IMG/VR virus record: IMGVR_UViG_3300030102_007208
Coordinates: 1 to 21,601 of that record
Reading direction: 5' to 3' (one strand)
Source: a virus
Length of the DNA: 21,601 nucleotides
In this document: piece by piece, positions 14,892 through 21,601 of the stretch
Position numbering within the stretch: the first letter of the stretch is position 1
Layout: every line of letters begins with the position of its first letter
Position numbers and translations under genes: made by a program
Notes under the pieces: generated by a model
The model's database searches: none
Seen by the model: the letters and a program-made list of their open reading frames with translations, nothing else
What the model was told of the DNA's origin: nothing

Positions 14892-16810
14892 TATCTTCTA
14901 CCATCTGGTTTAGCATCTAATCTTAATGTACCATAACGCCATGTTTCACCTACAGCATCGTTTTCTATTTTAAGTGCTACTAATCTCGCTCTTGCACGAG
15001 TGTCTACTTTATCAGTTGTTGAAGTAACTGTAAAGGGTCCAAGAGGAGAGCTTGCAGCTGTGCCTGTTGGATAATTGTTTAATAATAAAGTAATTTTAGA
15101 ATTACCTTCTAATAATTGAAAGTCAGGTATAAATCTTTTAACAGACATAATAAACTCACCGTCTCCTTGTAAGTTAGCAATGTTGTTTGAATTAGTTATA
15201 TCAAAATCTCCGGATTGAATAAATGCGTCAATAGAAGTAGTACCCGAACTATTTACTTGATCAGTTCCTTTTTCATGTTCATAATATATAGATGCACCAA
15301 AAGTATTTGTAATTCCTTGTATATCAAAATTAGGTACTGCTGTTCTATTATATTCTGTTGCATAAGGTAATTGATACACACCTTGATCAGCATAAGAAGT
15401 TCTTGCTAAAGAAGAAGTTGTCCAAACACCTTCTGCATAGTTATAGGTTACACATCTATTTATTTGTTCTGTGCCTGATGAAGGATAAAACCAGTTAATT
15501 TCATTATATAAAGTATTGTGTTCACAATATACAAGTTGACTAGAATTGTAATTTATACCTAAATTATCTCCATCGTTTGTAAATACAAAATCTTCTACTA
15601 AACATGGTATAGGTTTTACTGTACCATCGAATCTAAAAAAACCACCTTCACCAGACATCCAATACACAAAACCGTTAGAATAACTTAATGCATTCTGTCC
15701 AATACATCCGCAGTTAGTTCCAACTTGTTTTATAGAAAAAGTAAAAGGAGGACCAACAAATTGAATAATATAAGCTGAAGTATCGGTTAAAACTAAAGTA
15801 TAATCTTTACCTGAAACAGCTGCTGTAATTAGGTTACCTTTATCTACTCTAAAAGTTCCTGCAGTATTAGTAGCAGTTGGTTGATATTCGTTAAAATTTT
15901 CTTGATCACTAAATCTAATAAACATAGGGTCTTGTGTTCCTACATTACCTATAGTTGTTTCTGTTCCAAAATGAAATACATGTCTATCTCTATCGGAAAC
16001 TTGTGTTAATCTTGATGCGGTCGGAGCGTTAGCCATTACAGTTGCTCTAATTGTTCTTGCATTGGTTGCTCCTGCATTCCATGTAAATGTTTTACCATTG
16101 TGTATAGTTGCAATAAGAACTTGACCAAAATTATCTAATGACCATAAACCTGGATCTAAAATTACGTTACTAGTAGCACTTGCAGTTCCCCATGTGCTTG
16201 ATCCCCATGTAGATGTTCCCCAACCCAAACCAGCGGTTTGAAAAGTTGGACCAACTAATTCATATGGATTAATAGTTGCCGATCCTGTTGCAGTAGAACT
16301 ACCTCCTGAGTTTGAGGGCATAATAATTTCAAAGGTGCTTGAAGTTTTATTTCTAATTTCAAAAGTATTATCTTCAAAAGCTGATGCTGTATAACCTGAA
16401 CCTGTTGGAACAGTAACAGATGAAAAAGTCACATATCTTCCATTTAATAAACCATGTGCTGATTTATTAACCGTAACAGTAGAAGAACCTGATACTGAAG
16501 TAAATGTAGCTCCAGTGATAGCCGTAGCTAACGGACTAATGTCAAAAAACTTTTCTTCATAGTATAAGAACAAACCTTGAGAAGTTCCTATGGCAGCATA
16601 TTTTTCTCCTGCTATAGATGCAAAAGTGTGTTGTGCTCGTGCTACTCCCGGTAATGTTTCATTGGTTGTAGTTAGCTGTGACCAGCCCCCTATTTTTTCT
16701 GGCAATCCATATCTAAATCTAACAAAATCTCCATCTATCCATTGAGATTCTGCACCGGACTCAGTAACTTGTTTGTCAAAACCAGGCTTGAAATTTAATT
16801 TTTGTAGCAT
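14891..16810 (-). CDS. Tail or head-completion structural protein candidate, 639 aa
   Basis: The protein begins MLQKLNFKPGFDKQVTESGA and soon has FVRFRYGLPEKIGGWSQL (29-46). The R-x-x-x-LPEKxGGW signature recurs, from memory, in short-tailed marine phages, where similar proteins are linked to the P22 gp10-like packaged-DNA stabilisation or tail-hub group. The rest is rich in Thr, Ser, Asn and aromatic residues in short beta strands, such as SGKDYTLVLTDTSAYIIQF and YWMSGEGGFFRFDG, compatible with a beta-propeller. A Cys-Gly-Cys (CGCIG) occurs in the middle. It starts close to the divergent region before the carbamoyltransferase, without a clear ribosome-binding site. Its role is therefore tentative, but a structural function is well supported by context. 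Confidence 0.82.
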   Translation of the reverse strand: MLQKLNFKPGFDKQVTESGAESQWIDGDFVRFRYGLPEKIGGWSQLTTTNETLPGVARAQHTFASIAGEKYAAIGTSQGLFLYYEEKFFDISPLATAITGATFTSVSGSSTVTVNKSAHGLLNGRYVTFSSVTVPTGSGYTASAFEDNTFEIRNKTSSTFEIIMPSNSGGSSTATGSATINPYELVGPTFQTAGLGWGTSTWGSSTWGTASATSNVILDPGLWSLDNFGQVLIATIHNGKTFTWNAGATNARTIRATVMANAPTASRLTQVSDRDRHVFHFGTETTIGNVGTQDPMFIRFSDQENFNEYQPTATNTAGTFRVDKGNLITAAVSGKDYTLVLTDTSAYIIQFVGPPFTFSIKQVGTNCGCIGQNALSYSNGFVYWMSGEGGFFRFDGTVKPIPCLVEDFVFTNDGDNLGINYNSSQLVYCEHNTLYNEINWFYPSSGTEQINRCVTYNYAEGVWTTSSLARTSYADQGVYQLPYATEYNRTAVPNFDIQGITNTFGASIYYEHEKGTDQVNSSGTTSIDAFIQSGDFDITNSNNIANLQGDGEFIMSVKRFIPDFQLLEGNSKITLLLNNYPTGTAASSPLGPFTVTSTTDKVDTRARARLVALKIENDAVGETWRYGTLRLDAKPDGRR

Positions 16811-16867
16811 ATTATACGTTATATATTAGTTATTTAAATTATGAAAGACACAATATTCTATATCTAA
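16811..16867. promoter_or_regulatory. Divergent intergenic region between virion operon and modification cassette
   Basis: This 57-base, extremely AT-rich gap is the only space between the start of the 639-aa gene (minus) and the carbamoyltransferase (plus), so both transcription units must start here or further upstream. TATAAT occurs on the minus strand directly next to the ATG, which is too close for a leadered transcript. No TTGACA-like box was found. Promoters may be phage-specific, and the assignment rests on geometry. Confidence 0.3.
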
Positions 16868-18298
16868 ATGCATATACTATCAATTCATTTTGGTCACGAT
16901 GGAGCATTTTCCATATCTAAAAACAACAAATTACTAATGCATTGTCAATTAGATAGATTCAACAGAATTAAACACGACAGTAAATTATCCAATTCTTTAT
17001 TAGTATATCTACAATCTTTAAAAATTGTATTTAATTTTGTACTTTTTGTAGATCTACAAGATAAAGATAATAATGAAGATGAATTTTATTTAAAAAAAGT
17101 ATTTAATAAATTTAAACTTATAAATGATCAAACTAAAATTATAAACTTTGCAAACAAAAAAAATAGAAAACATCATCTTTTACACGCTTATTGTAGTAAA
17201 GCTATGTTAGGACCCAATGAAAATTATGTCGTAGCTGATGGCGGCGGCATATCTCACGGGAACGAAGAAAGTGAAAGAGAATCAATTTATGATAAAAATT
17301 TTAATTTAATTGCAAGTTATCGTAAAAGAATTGGAATAAGATATGGAAACATAACCGCTATGCTATTTAATTCTAGATACGAAGAAGGATTTCATTTCTG
17401 TGGAAAAACAATGGCCTTATCTCAATATGGAAATAAATTAATAAAGCATTCTAATAATTTAACAGAAGAAAGAAATAATACTGAGTGTCAAAATTTTTTA
17501 TACTCTCTTCAAAAAATAACTGAAAAAGATTTACTAGAAATAATGCCAAAAGAAAATGTTAATTACACAGGTGGTGTAGCACAAAATATTTTAGCTAATT
17601 GTCAATTTTTAAAGTATAAAAATTTTAAAATTGATCCAGTTTGTATAGACTCAGGTATTTCATTAGGATTATTAAATTATTTTTTGGAAGGTAAACTTGA
17701 AAAATTAAACACCGTTTATTTAGGTCCCCTACCTGACTACACAAATTTAAATATATTTAAAAATAAAGATTTTGACATAGTAGATAGTAATGAAGTTAAA
17801 GTTTCTGAATTATTAAAAGATAATCCTGTAGCTTTGTTTCAAGGTAGATCGGAGCAAGGTCAAAGAGGACTAGGTAATAGATCGCTATTAATAAATTGTT
17901 TTAATAAAAAAGCTGTAGAAAAAATAAATGCTATAAAAAATAGAGAATGGTATAGGCCTTTTTCACCTAGTGTAATTGAAGAAAAAGCAAATTTATTTTT
18001 TGATATGCAAGAAAAAGTATCTCCTTATATGATGTATGCTTTTAAAACAAAAGAAAATTTATCTAACGTTTGTGCTATTGATGGAAGTAGTAGAGTGCAA
18101 ACAGTTAACAAAAATCAAAACTTTAATTATTACAATTTATTAAAGGCCTCAGATGGTATTTTATTAAACACTAGCTTAAATTTTCCAGGTCAAGTGCTTG
18201 TAGAAAATTTACATAATTTAAAATATATGTTTATTAATTCGCCCTTGAAATATGCTTGGTTACCTGATATTAATAAACTAATAAAAAAGAAAGTATAA
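16868..18298 (+). CDS. NodU/TobZ-family O-carbamoyltransferase
   Basis: The 476-aa product starts MHILSIHFGHDGAFSI, matching the family's opening GxxxxHDxAA-type segment. Visible motifs are HHLLHA (102-107), metal-binding histidines of the Kae1-like domain; VADGGG (122-127); GGVAQN (235-240); QGRSEQGQRGLGNRSLL (325-341), counterpart of the family's QGRMEFGPRALGNRS; WYRPFSPSV (361-369); and LLNTSLNFPGQVLV (432-445). Family members use carbamoyl phosphate and ATP to form a carbamoyl-adenylate and transfer the carbamoyl group to a hydroxyl, usually on a sugar. It is somewhat shorter than typical members of about 550 aa or more, but the motif order is complete. Two bases separate it from the first oxygenase gene, so the five plus-strand genes are probably co-transcribed. 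It is more AT-rich than the flanking virion genes. Confidence 0.92.
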   Translation: MHILSIHFGHDGAFSISKNNKLLMHCQLDRFNRIKHDSKLSNSLLVYLQSLKIVFNFVLFVDLQDKDNNEDEFYLKKVFNKFKLINDQTKIINFANKKNRKHHLLHAYCSKAMLGPNENYVVADGGGISHGNEESERESIYDKNFNLIASYRKRIGIRYGNITAMLFNSRYEEGFHFCGKTMALSQYGNKLIKHSNNLTEERNNTECQNFLYSLQKITEKDLLEIMPKENVNYTGGVAQNILANCQFLKYKNFKIDPVCIDSGISLGLLNYFLEGKLEKLNTVYLGPLPDYTNLNIFKNKDFDIVDSNEVKVSELLKDNPVALFQGRSEQGQRGLGNRSLLINCFNKKAVEKINAIKNREWYRPFSPSVIEEKANLFFDMQEKVSPYMMYAFKTKENLSNVCAIDGSSRVQTVNKNQNFNYYNLLKASDGILLNTSLNFPGQVLVENLHNLKYMFINSPLKYAWLPDINKLIKKKV

Positions 18299-18300
18299 TA

Positions 18301-18846
18301 ATGGATCATTTAGAAGCAATTGTTGAAATAAAAAATATAGTAGATCCTAGATTCATAAATAAAATAATACCTTTTATAAATAAAAGAGCTAAAATTAATA
18401 TGGCAGTTCAAGCCGGTGTAGATAAAACTATTAGAAATGTAAAAGGCTATCATTTAAATGATAAAACTCCTACAAATATGTTTTATTGGCAATTTATTAA
18501 AAAAGAAATAGAAAGACTTCATTTTTATTATAAAACAAAATTTTCTAAAGTTGATAATTCTCAAATTAATCAAATAGATTTATTAAAATATAAACCCGGT
18601 GGAAAGTATAATGTTCATACCGATCACTTAACAAATTCCTCTAGACATTTAAGTGTTATTATGAATTTAAATGATGAATATGAAGGAGGAGAATTAATTT
18701 TTACAGATCAAAAAGATAAAGAAATTAAAAAATTAAAACTTGGAAAAGGCTCAGTTGTATTTTTTCCTAGTAATTTTATGTATCCTCACGGTATTCAACC
18801 TATAAAGAAAGGAACAAGGTATAGTATAGTTGCATGGCTGCAGTAG
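18301..18846 (+). CDS. 2-oxoglutarate/Fe(II) oxygenase 1, prolyl-4-hydroxylase type
   Basis: The 181-aa protein has the double-stranded beta-helix core of P4H-type hydroxylases. YKPGGKYNVHTDHL (97-110) supplies the H-x-D pair H106 and D108. YEGGELIFTD (127-136) follows as in P4Hc domains. YPHGIQPIKKGTRYSIVAWL (161-180) supplies the distal metal ligand H163 and the 2-oxoglutarate-binding R173. All residues needed for catalysis are present. Such enzymes couple decarboxylation of 2-oxoglutarate to hydroxylation of a protein residue or small molecule. The gene starts two bases after the carbamoyltransferase stop, and its end overlaps the next start by 13 bases. A hydroxyl made by this enzyme could be a target of the adjacent carbamoyltransferase, which is inference only. 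Confidence 0.92.
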   Translation: MDHLEAIVEIKNIVDPRFINKIIPFINKRAKINMAVQAGVDKTIRNVKGYHLNDKTPTNMFYWQFIKKEIERLHFYYKTKFSKVDNSQINQIDLLKYKPGGKYNVHTDHLTNSSRHLSVIMNLNDEYEGGELIFTDQKDKEIKKLKLGKGSVVFFPSNFMYPHGIQPIKKGTRYSIVAWLQ

Positions 18847-19418
18847 ATTATAAATTAATAAAAAACTTTTTTTCAAAAGAAGAACTAGAAATATATCAAA
18901 AATATTGTCATAGAAAATTAGATCAAGGTATATATCTTCTTAATGAAACTAATTTTTCTCCTGCTTGGTATCAAGATGCTTTAATGACATCTTTATTAGA
19001 TGTTAAATTACCCAGGGTAGAAAAAGAATCTAACTTAAAATTATTTCCTACATATTCTTTTTGGAGATATTATGTATTTGGTGGAATGTTAAAAAAACAT
19101 TCTGATAGACCATCTTGTGAAATATCTGTCACTGCTTGTATAAAAAAAGAAGATAACTGGCCTATTGTAATCGAAGGTACTTCTTTTGAATTAGAAGAAG
19201 GTGACGCAATTTTATATGCAGGTTGTGAACAAAAACATTGGAGGCCTGGAATATATAAAGGTGAAGGTATGGCTCAAGTATTTTTACATTATGTAAATAA
19301 AGAAGGTCCGTTTACACACCATGCTTATGACAACGTTTTAAAAAATAAAGGCCAAAAGAAAACTCAAGAAGATATTCAGATATTAAAAAAGTATGACAAT
19401 GATTCAAAGAACACATAA
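18834..19418 (+). CDS. 2-oxoglutarate/Fe(II) oxygenase-like protein 2
   Basis: The 194-aa protein starts MAAVDYKLIKNFFSKEELEI, with an opening typical of phage oxygenases (KNFFSKEEL). LFPTYSFWRYYVFGGMLKKH (70-89) runs into H89-S-D91, the H-x-D pair. A hydrophobic-strand region ISVTACI follows, then LEEGDAILYAGCEQKHWRPG (120-139) with H135 as likely distal metal ligand. The usual Arg or Lys that binds 2-oxoglutarate ten or so residues later is less obvious (YKGEGMAQVFLHYV). It is only distantly similar to the other three oxygenases here. The start overlaps the previous gene by 13 bases. The substrate is unknown. Confidence 0.83.
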   Translation: MAAVDYKLIKNFFSKEELEIYQKYCHRKLDQGIYLLNETNFSPAWYQDALMTSLLDVKLPRVEKESNLKLFPTYSFWRYYVFGGMLKKHSDRPSCEISVTACIKKEDNWPIVIEGTSFELEEGDAILYAGCEQKHWRPGIYKGEGMAQVFLHYVNKEGPFTHHAYDNVLKNKGQKKTQEDIQILKKYDNDSKNT

Positions 19419-19998
19419 AATAGAAAATTTTATAGGCGTATATGATAATTACATTTTACCTCAAGAATGCGATAAAGCTATAAAAATATTTGAAGACCAA
19501 CACAAATTTAACAACACTTTAAATAGAAAAAATTTTGAAAACGCTGGGGCATTAACAAAAAAAGATAATCAATTTTTTGCGTCTCCAAATAATATGGATG
19601 TGTGGTGGGCAGAATATAAATCTATGATGATTAATTTTGACATGGCTTTTAAACATTATTCCGATACTACAGGAGCAGTAGAAGCTTATGGTGTAGAAAA
19701 TTTTCATTTTAATGTTATGAAAGTTCAAAGGACTTTACCTACAGAAGGATACCATATTTGGCATTTAGAACACGGCAAAGGATTTGATAATGAATCTAGA
19801 GCTTTTGTTTTTACTATTTATTTAAATGATGTAGAAGAAGGTGGAGAAACAGAATTTTTACATTTTTCAAAAAGAGTAAAACCTAAAACTGGTAGAATAG
19901 TTATTTGGCCTGCAGCGTTTCCTTATGTGCACAGAGGTAATCCTCCTTTATCAGGAAAAAAATATATCGTGACTTCTTGGATGAAGCTTAGACCTTAA
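19393..19998 (+). CDS. 2-oxoglutarate/Fe(II) oxygenase-like protein 3, HxE type
   Basis: The 201-aa product has NFIGVYDNYILPQECDKAIK at 12-31, then QRTLPTEGYHIWHLEHG (112-128) where the metal pair reads H124-L-E126, with Glu in place of the usual Asp. YLNDVEEGGETEFL (143-156) is the conserved core turn. WPAAFPYVHRGNPPLSGKKY (172-191) supplies the distal H180 and a Lys (189 or 190) where the 2-oxoglutarate carboxylate is normally held, as in lysine-type prolyl hydroxylases. It overlaps the previous gene by 26 bases and a second ATG lies two codons in. With the next gene it shares the NFI..YDN/KDN start, the HxE pair and the HRG-P element, suggesting an ancient tandem duplication. The acceptor is unknown. 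Confidence 0.85.
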   Translation: MTMIQRTHKIENFIGVYDNYILPQECDKAIKIFEDQHKFNNTLNRKNFENAGALTKKDNQFFASPNNMDVWWAEYKSMMINFDMAFKHYSDTTGAVEAYGVENFHFNVMKVQRTLPTEGYHIWHLEHGKGFDNESRAFVFTIYLNDVEEGGETEFLHFSKRVKPKTGRIVIWPAAFPYVHRGNPPLSGKKYIVTSWMKLRP

Positions 19999-19999
19999 A

Positions 20000-20563
20000 A
20001 TGATAAGAAATTTTATTTATGTAAAGGATAATTTTTTATCTGAAAAAGAATGTGATGAAGTAATAAAATTTTTTAAAACCTTACCTAATGATGATAAAAG
20101 TCACGATAAAGATTATCATAAAGAAGGTAAATATAATGGTGTATTTATGTTTGATAATTCACCTTATTTAAAAAACGATATTCTTTCTTTTTTAAAAGAA
20201 AGATTTCAAAAAGAATTAAATGAATATATAAAAATTTATCCAGAATTAAACTATGTCGGTCCCTTTTATTTAACTGAAATAAGATTTAAACATTGGAAAG
20301 ATGGTAGTTTTTTTGAAAATTGGCATTCCGAACATTCAATAGAAAATTCAAATAGAATTTTAAATTTTATGATTTATTTAAGCACTCATGATTGTGGAAC
20401 ACAGTTTTTAGATAAACGTATCATTAAATCTGAAAAAGGAAGATTAGCTATACTTCCTTCTTACTTTACTCATACTCATAGAGGTATGCCCTGTCCGGAA
20501 GGTAAAGATAGGTATATGTTTGGTGGTTATTTTAATTTTTCTTCTATGAAGAATAAGACGTAG
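20000..20563 (+). CDS. 2-oxoglutarate/Fe(II) oxygenase-like protein 4, HxE type
   Basis: The 187-aa protein begins MIRNFIYVKDNFLSEKECDE and has FKHWKDGSFFENWHSEHS (96-113), where H109-S-E111 is the probable metal pair, again with Glu. FMIYLSTHDCGTQFL (123-137) forms the core strand, and ILPSYFTHTHRGMPCPEGKD (151-170) plus R171 gives the distal H160 and a 2-oxoglutarate-binding Arg. It begins one base after the stop of gene 3 and ends overlapping the opposing 124-aa gene by 20 bases, tail to tail. It is the last gene of the plus-strand cassette. The C-terminal FGGYFNFSSMKNKT is short, as in compact phage enzymes. Confidence 0.83.
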   Translation: MIRNFIYVKDNFLSEKECDEVIKFFKTLPNDDKSHDKDYHKEGKYNGVFMFDNSPYLKNDILSFLKERFQKELNEYIKIYPELNYVGPFYLTEIRFKHWKDGSFFENWHSEHSIENSNRILNFMIYLSTHDCGTQFLDKRIIKSEKGRLAILPSYFTHTHRGMPCPEGKDRYMFGGYFNFSSMKNKT

Positions 20564-20918
20564 GTCTTTCACCTATTCTAGAAATTTTTTCAGCTTCCGT
20601 TTCACCATCTATATTATTTCCATCCCAATCAGCTTGTAATTCAGATAAATGAACTGCATCCCATCTAGAAGAGAATTGACTTATGTCTCCTAAATTAGCA
20701 TCTGCATAACTTGTGTGTGGAGTTTCATCTCTGTATTCTACTTCGTCAGTGGTTACTGATGTGCCGTGTTGAATAGCCCAAATGTTTGAAAATTTAGAAT
20801 CAGACCAAAATGAATCATCATCAATAATATAACCAACTCCTTGACTTGCTCCTTCTGCATAATTTTTAATTATGCATCTGTCATCAAATACTACTGTCCA
20901 ATTTGCATTTGTTGCCAT
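20544..20918 (-). CDS. Hypothetical phage protein downstream of tail-collar gene, 124 aa
   Basis: The protein starts MATNANWTVVFDDRCIIKNY with AGGAGA well placed upstream. It has an acidic, beta-rich composition (DDDSFWSDSKFSNIWAIQHG) and a C-terminal part with DAVHLSELQADWDG (about 88-101). No signal peptide or catalytic motif is seen. Ten bases separate it from the tail-collar fibre gene, so the two are probably one unit. Its tryptophan- and aspartate-rich pattern fits a small fibre-associated or receptor-site protein, but no family is recognised. Its 3' end overlaps the opposing oxygenase gene by 20 bases. Confidence 0.8.
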   Translation of the reverse strand: MATNANWTVVFDDRCIIKNYAEGASQGVGYIIDDDSFWSDSKFSNIWAIQHGTSVTTDEVEYRDETPHTSYADANLGDISQFSSRWDAVHLSELQADWDGNNIDGETEAEKISRIGERPTSYSS

Positions 20919-20928
20919 TTTATTTCTC

Positions 20929-21579
20929 CTAAGTTTTTATAATATAAATTAATGTTAAGTAAGGTTGTAAAATTGATGGGTTAACTGTAGTTCCACTAAA
21001 GTTACTTGAAGCATTACCACTACCACTAAAGTTTGCACTCATATTATGAGAGTGTGCGTTACCTGAACCTGCACTACCTGTATTAGGTGTAGGACCATCA
21101 AAACCTCTTATTTGACCAGCTGCTTTATAAGGACTTCCATCATTAGGAGGAGATGATCTTGTAGGTATACTATGTGAGTGAGAAGCTAACTGAGAAGTTG
21201 ATAAAGATGCGTTACCTGTTGAACCGCCGACGTTACCTGTAACGTTAATATTAGTAGATACGTTACCTGCGGGTGCAACTGGAGTAGTATTTGCTCCACC
21301 AGTAGACGCTAAAGCTTTGTTGTTTGATTTACCTACAACAACTTCGTCTTGTAAATCTGGTAAATTAAAAGTAGATGAACCATCACCTGCACCATAAGTT
21401 GTACCTATGACTGCAAATAAGGCAGAATAAGTTGATCTTGAAACAGCTGCACCATTGCATTCTAAAAAACCTGTTGCAACCGTTGAATCTGTCCAAGGAA
21501 CTACTGTTCCCGTTGGAATACCACCTACAAGAAGCGATCCCGCGTTGATCATTTCTGTTCCGCCTGAAAATAGTGCCAT
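20929..21579 (-). CDS. Phage tail-collar domain fibre protein, 216 aa
   Basis: The gene starts at 21579 behind AAAAGGAGA (complement of 21586-21594). Residues about 21-76 are a tail-collar domain (IPTGTVVPWTDSTVATGFLE, CNGAAVSRSTYSALFAVIGT, STFNLPDLQ), the fold at the base of T4 gp12-like short fibres. A low-complexity stretch of G-N-V/A/S units follows, then two H-S-H elements (134-136 and 176-178) and a hydrophobic end PSILQPYLTLIYIIKT. In T4-type fibres, HxH motifs in the receptor-binding tip coordinate iron, so these histidines may do the same. The product is probably a trimeric host-recognition fibre or its tip. At 216 aa it is short, which suggests a compact fibre or one attached through another protein. 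Confidence 0.9.
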   Translation of the reverse strand: MALFSGGTEMINAGSLLVGGIPTGTVVPWTDSTVATGFLECNGAAVSRSTYSALFAVIGTTYGAGDGSSTFNLPDLQDEVVVGKSNNKALASTGGANTTPVAPAGNVSTNINVTGNVGGSTGNASLSTSQLASHSHSIPTRSSPPNDGSPYKAAGQIRGFDGPTPNTGSAGSGNAHSHNMSANFSGSGNASSNFSGTTVNPSILQPYLTLIYIIKT

Positions 21580-21601
21580 TATGAGTCTCCTTTTACCTTA
21601 G

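Noticed and set aside
16841-16867. Eight-codon leader peptide MKDTIFYI ending directly before the carbamoyltransferase ATG
   Set aside because: It has no ribosome-binding site, and such short frames are common in AT-rich DNA, although the exact abutment is curious.
20551-20600. Possible terminator at the convergent junction (TAGGT-5-ACCTA, later T-run)
   Set aside because: The stem has five pairs and the T-run begins about nine bases after it; it also lies inside the 124-aa coding sequence.
21000-21280. Repeated TTACCT/GTTACC words at the right end as an origin or att site
   Set aside because: They encode the repeated Gly-Asn units of the collar fibre and are explained by coding sequence.

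Overview
The window looks like part of an uncultured marine tailed-phage genome, most probably a short-tailed (podovirus-like) phage of a low-GC marine bacterium such as a SAR11/Pelagibacter relative. The basis is inference: strongly AT-rich DNA, very tight gene packing with 1- to 26-base overlaps, a tail-collar fibre gene, a large internal-virion-type protein, and several protein types (short DGGRIGY motifs, a NodU-like carbamoyltransferase, phage 2OG-Fe(II) oxygenases) that I associate with marine phages. No tape-measure, sheath, portal, capsid, terminase, polymerase, integrase, tRNA or CRISPR is visible here.

Layout. (1) Left block, 1-2202: a minus-strand gene cut by the window edge with a good sigma70-type promoter (128-155), a conserved-looking 116-aa phage protein (minus), and a divergent SNF2-type helicase followed by a small plus-strand gene. 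The helicase and the 116-aa gene diverge from a compact 9-bp inverted repeat carrying TTGACA in both arms. (2) Virion block, 16810 down to 2199 on the minus strand: in transcription order a beta-rich tail/head-completion candidate (639 aa), small proteins of 54, 116 and 76 aa, a GT4-like and a GT2-like glycosyltransferase, then 598-, 345-, 543-, 1471- and 334-aa structural or ejection-type proteins, ending in a 59-aa coiled-coil plus membrane-segment protein that could be a holin. Many junctions are TAATG or ATGA overlaps, which indicates coupled translation. (3) Modification cassette, 16868-20563 on the plus strand: a NodU/TobZ-family carbamoyltransferase followed by four different Fe(II)/2-oxoglutarate oxygenases. 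(4) Right end, 21579 down to 20544 on the minus strand: tail-collar fibre gene and a 124-aa partner.

How it fits together: the plus-strand cassette splits the minus-strand virion operon and is more AT-rich than its flanks, as expected of an acquired accessory island. Two glycosyltransferases, one carbamoyltransferase and four hydroxylase-type enzymes next to fibre and virion genes suggest a combined system that decorates a glycan, a nucleotide or a virion/fibre protein. The substrate cannot be read from the sequence. This cassette is the most interesting part of the window.
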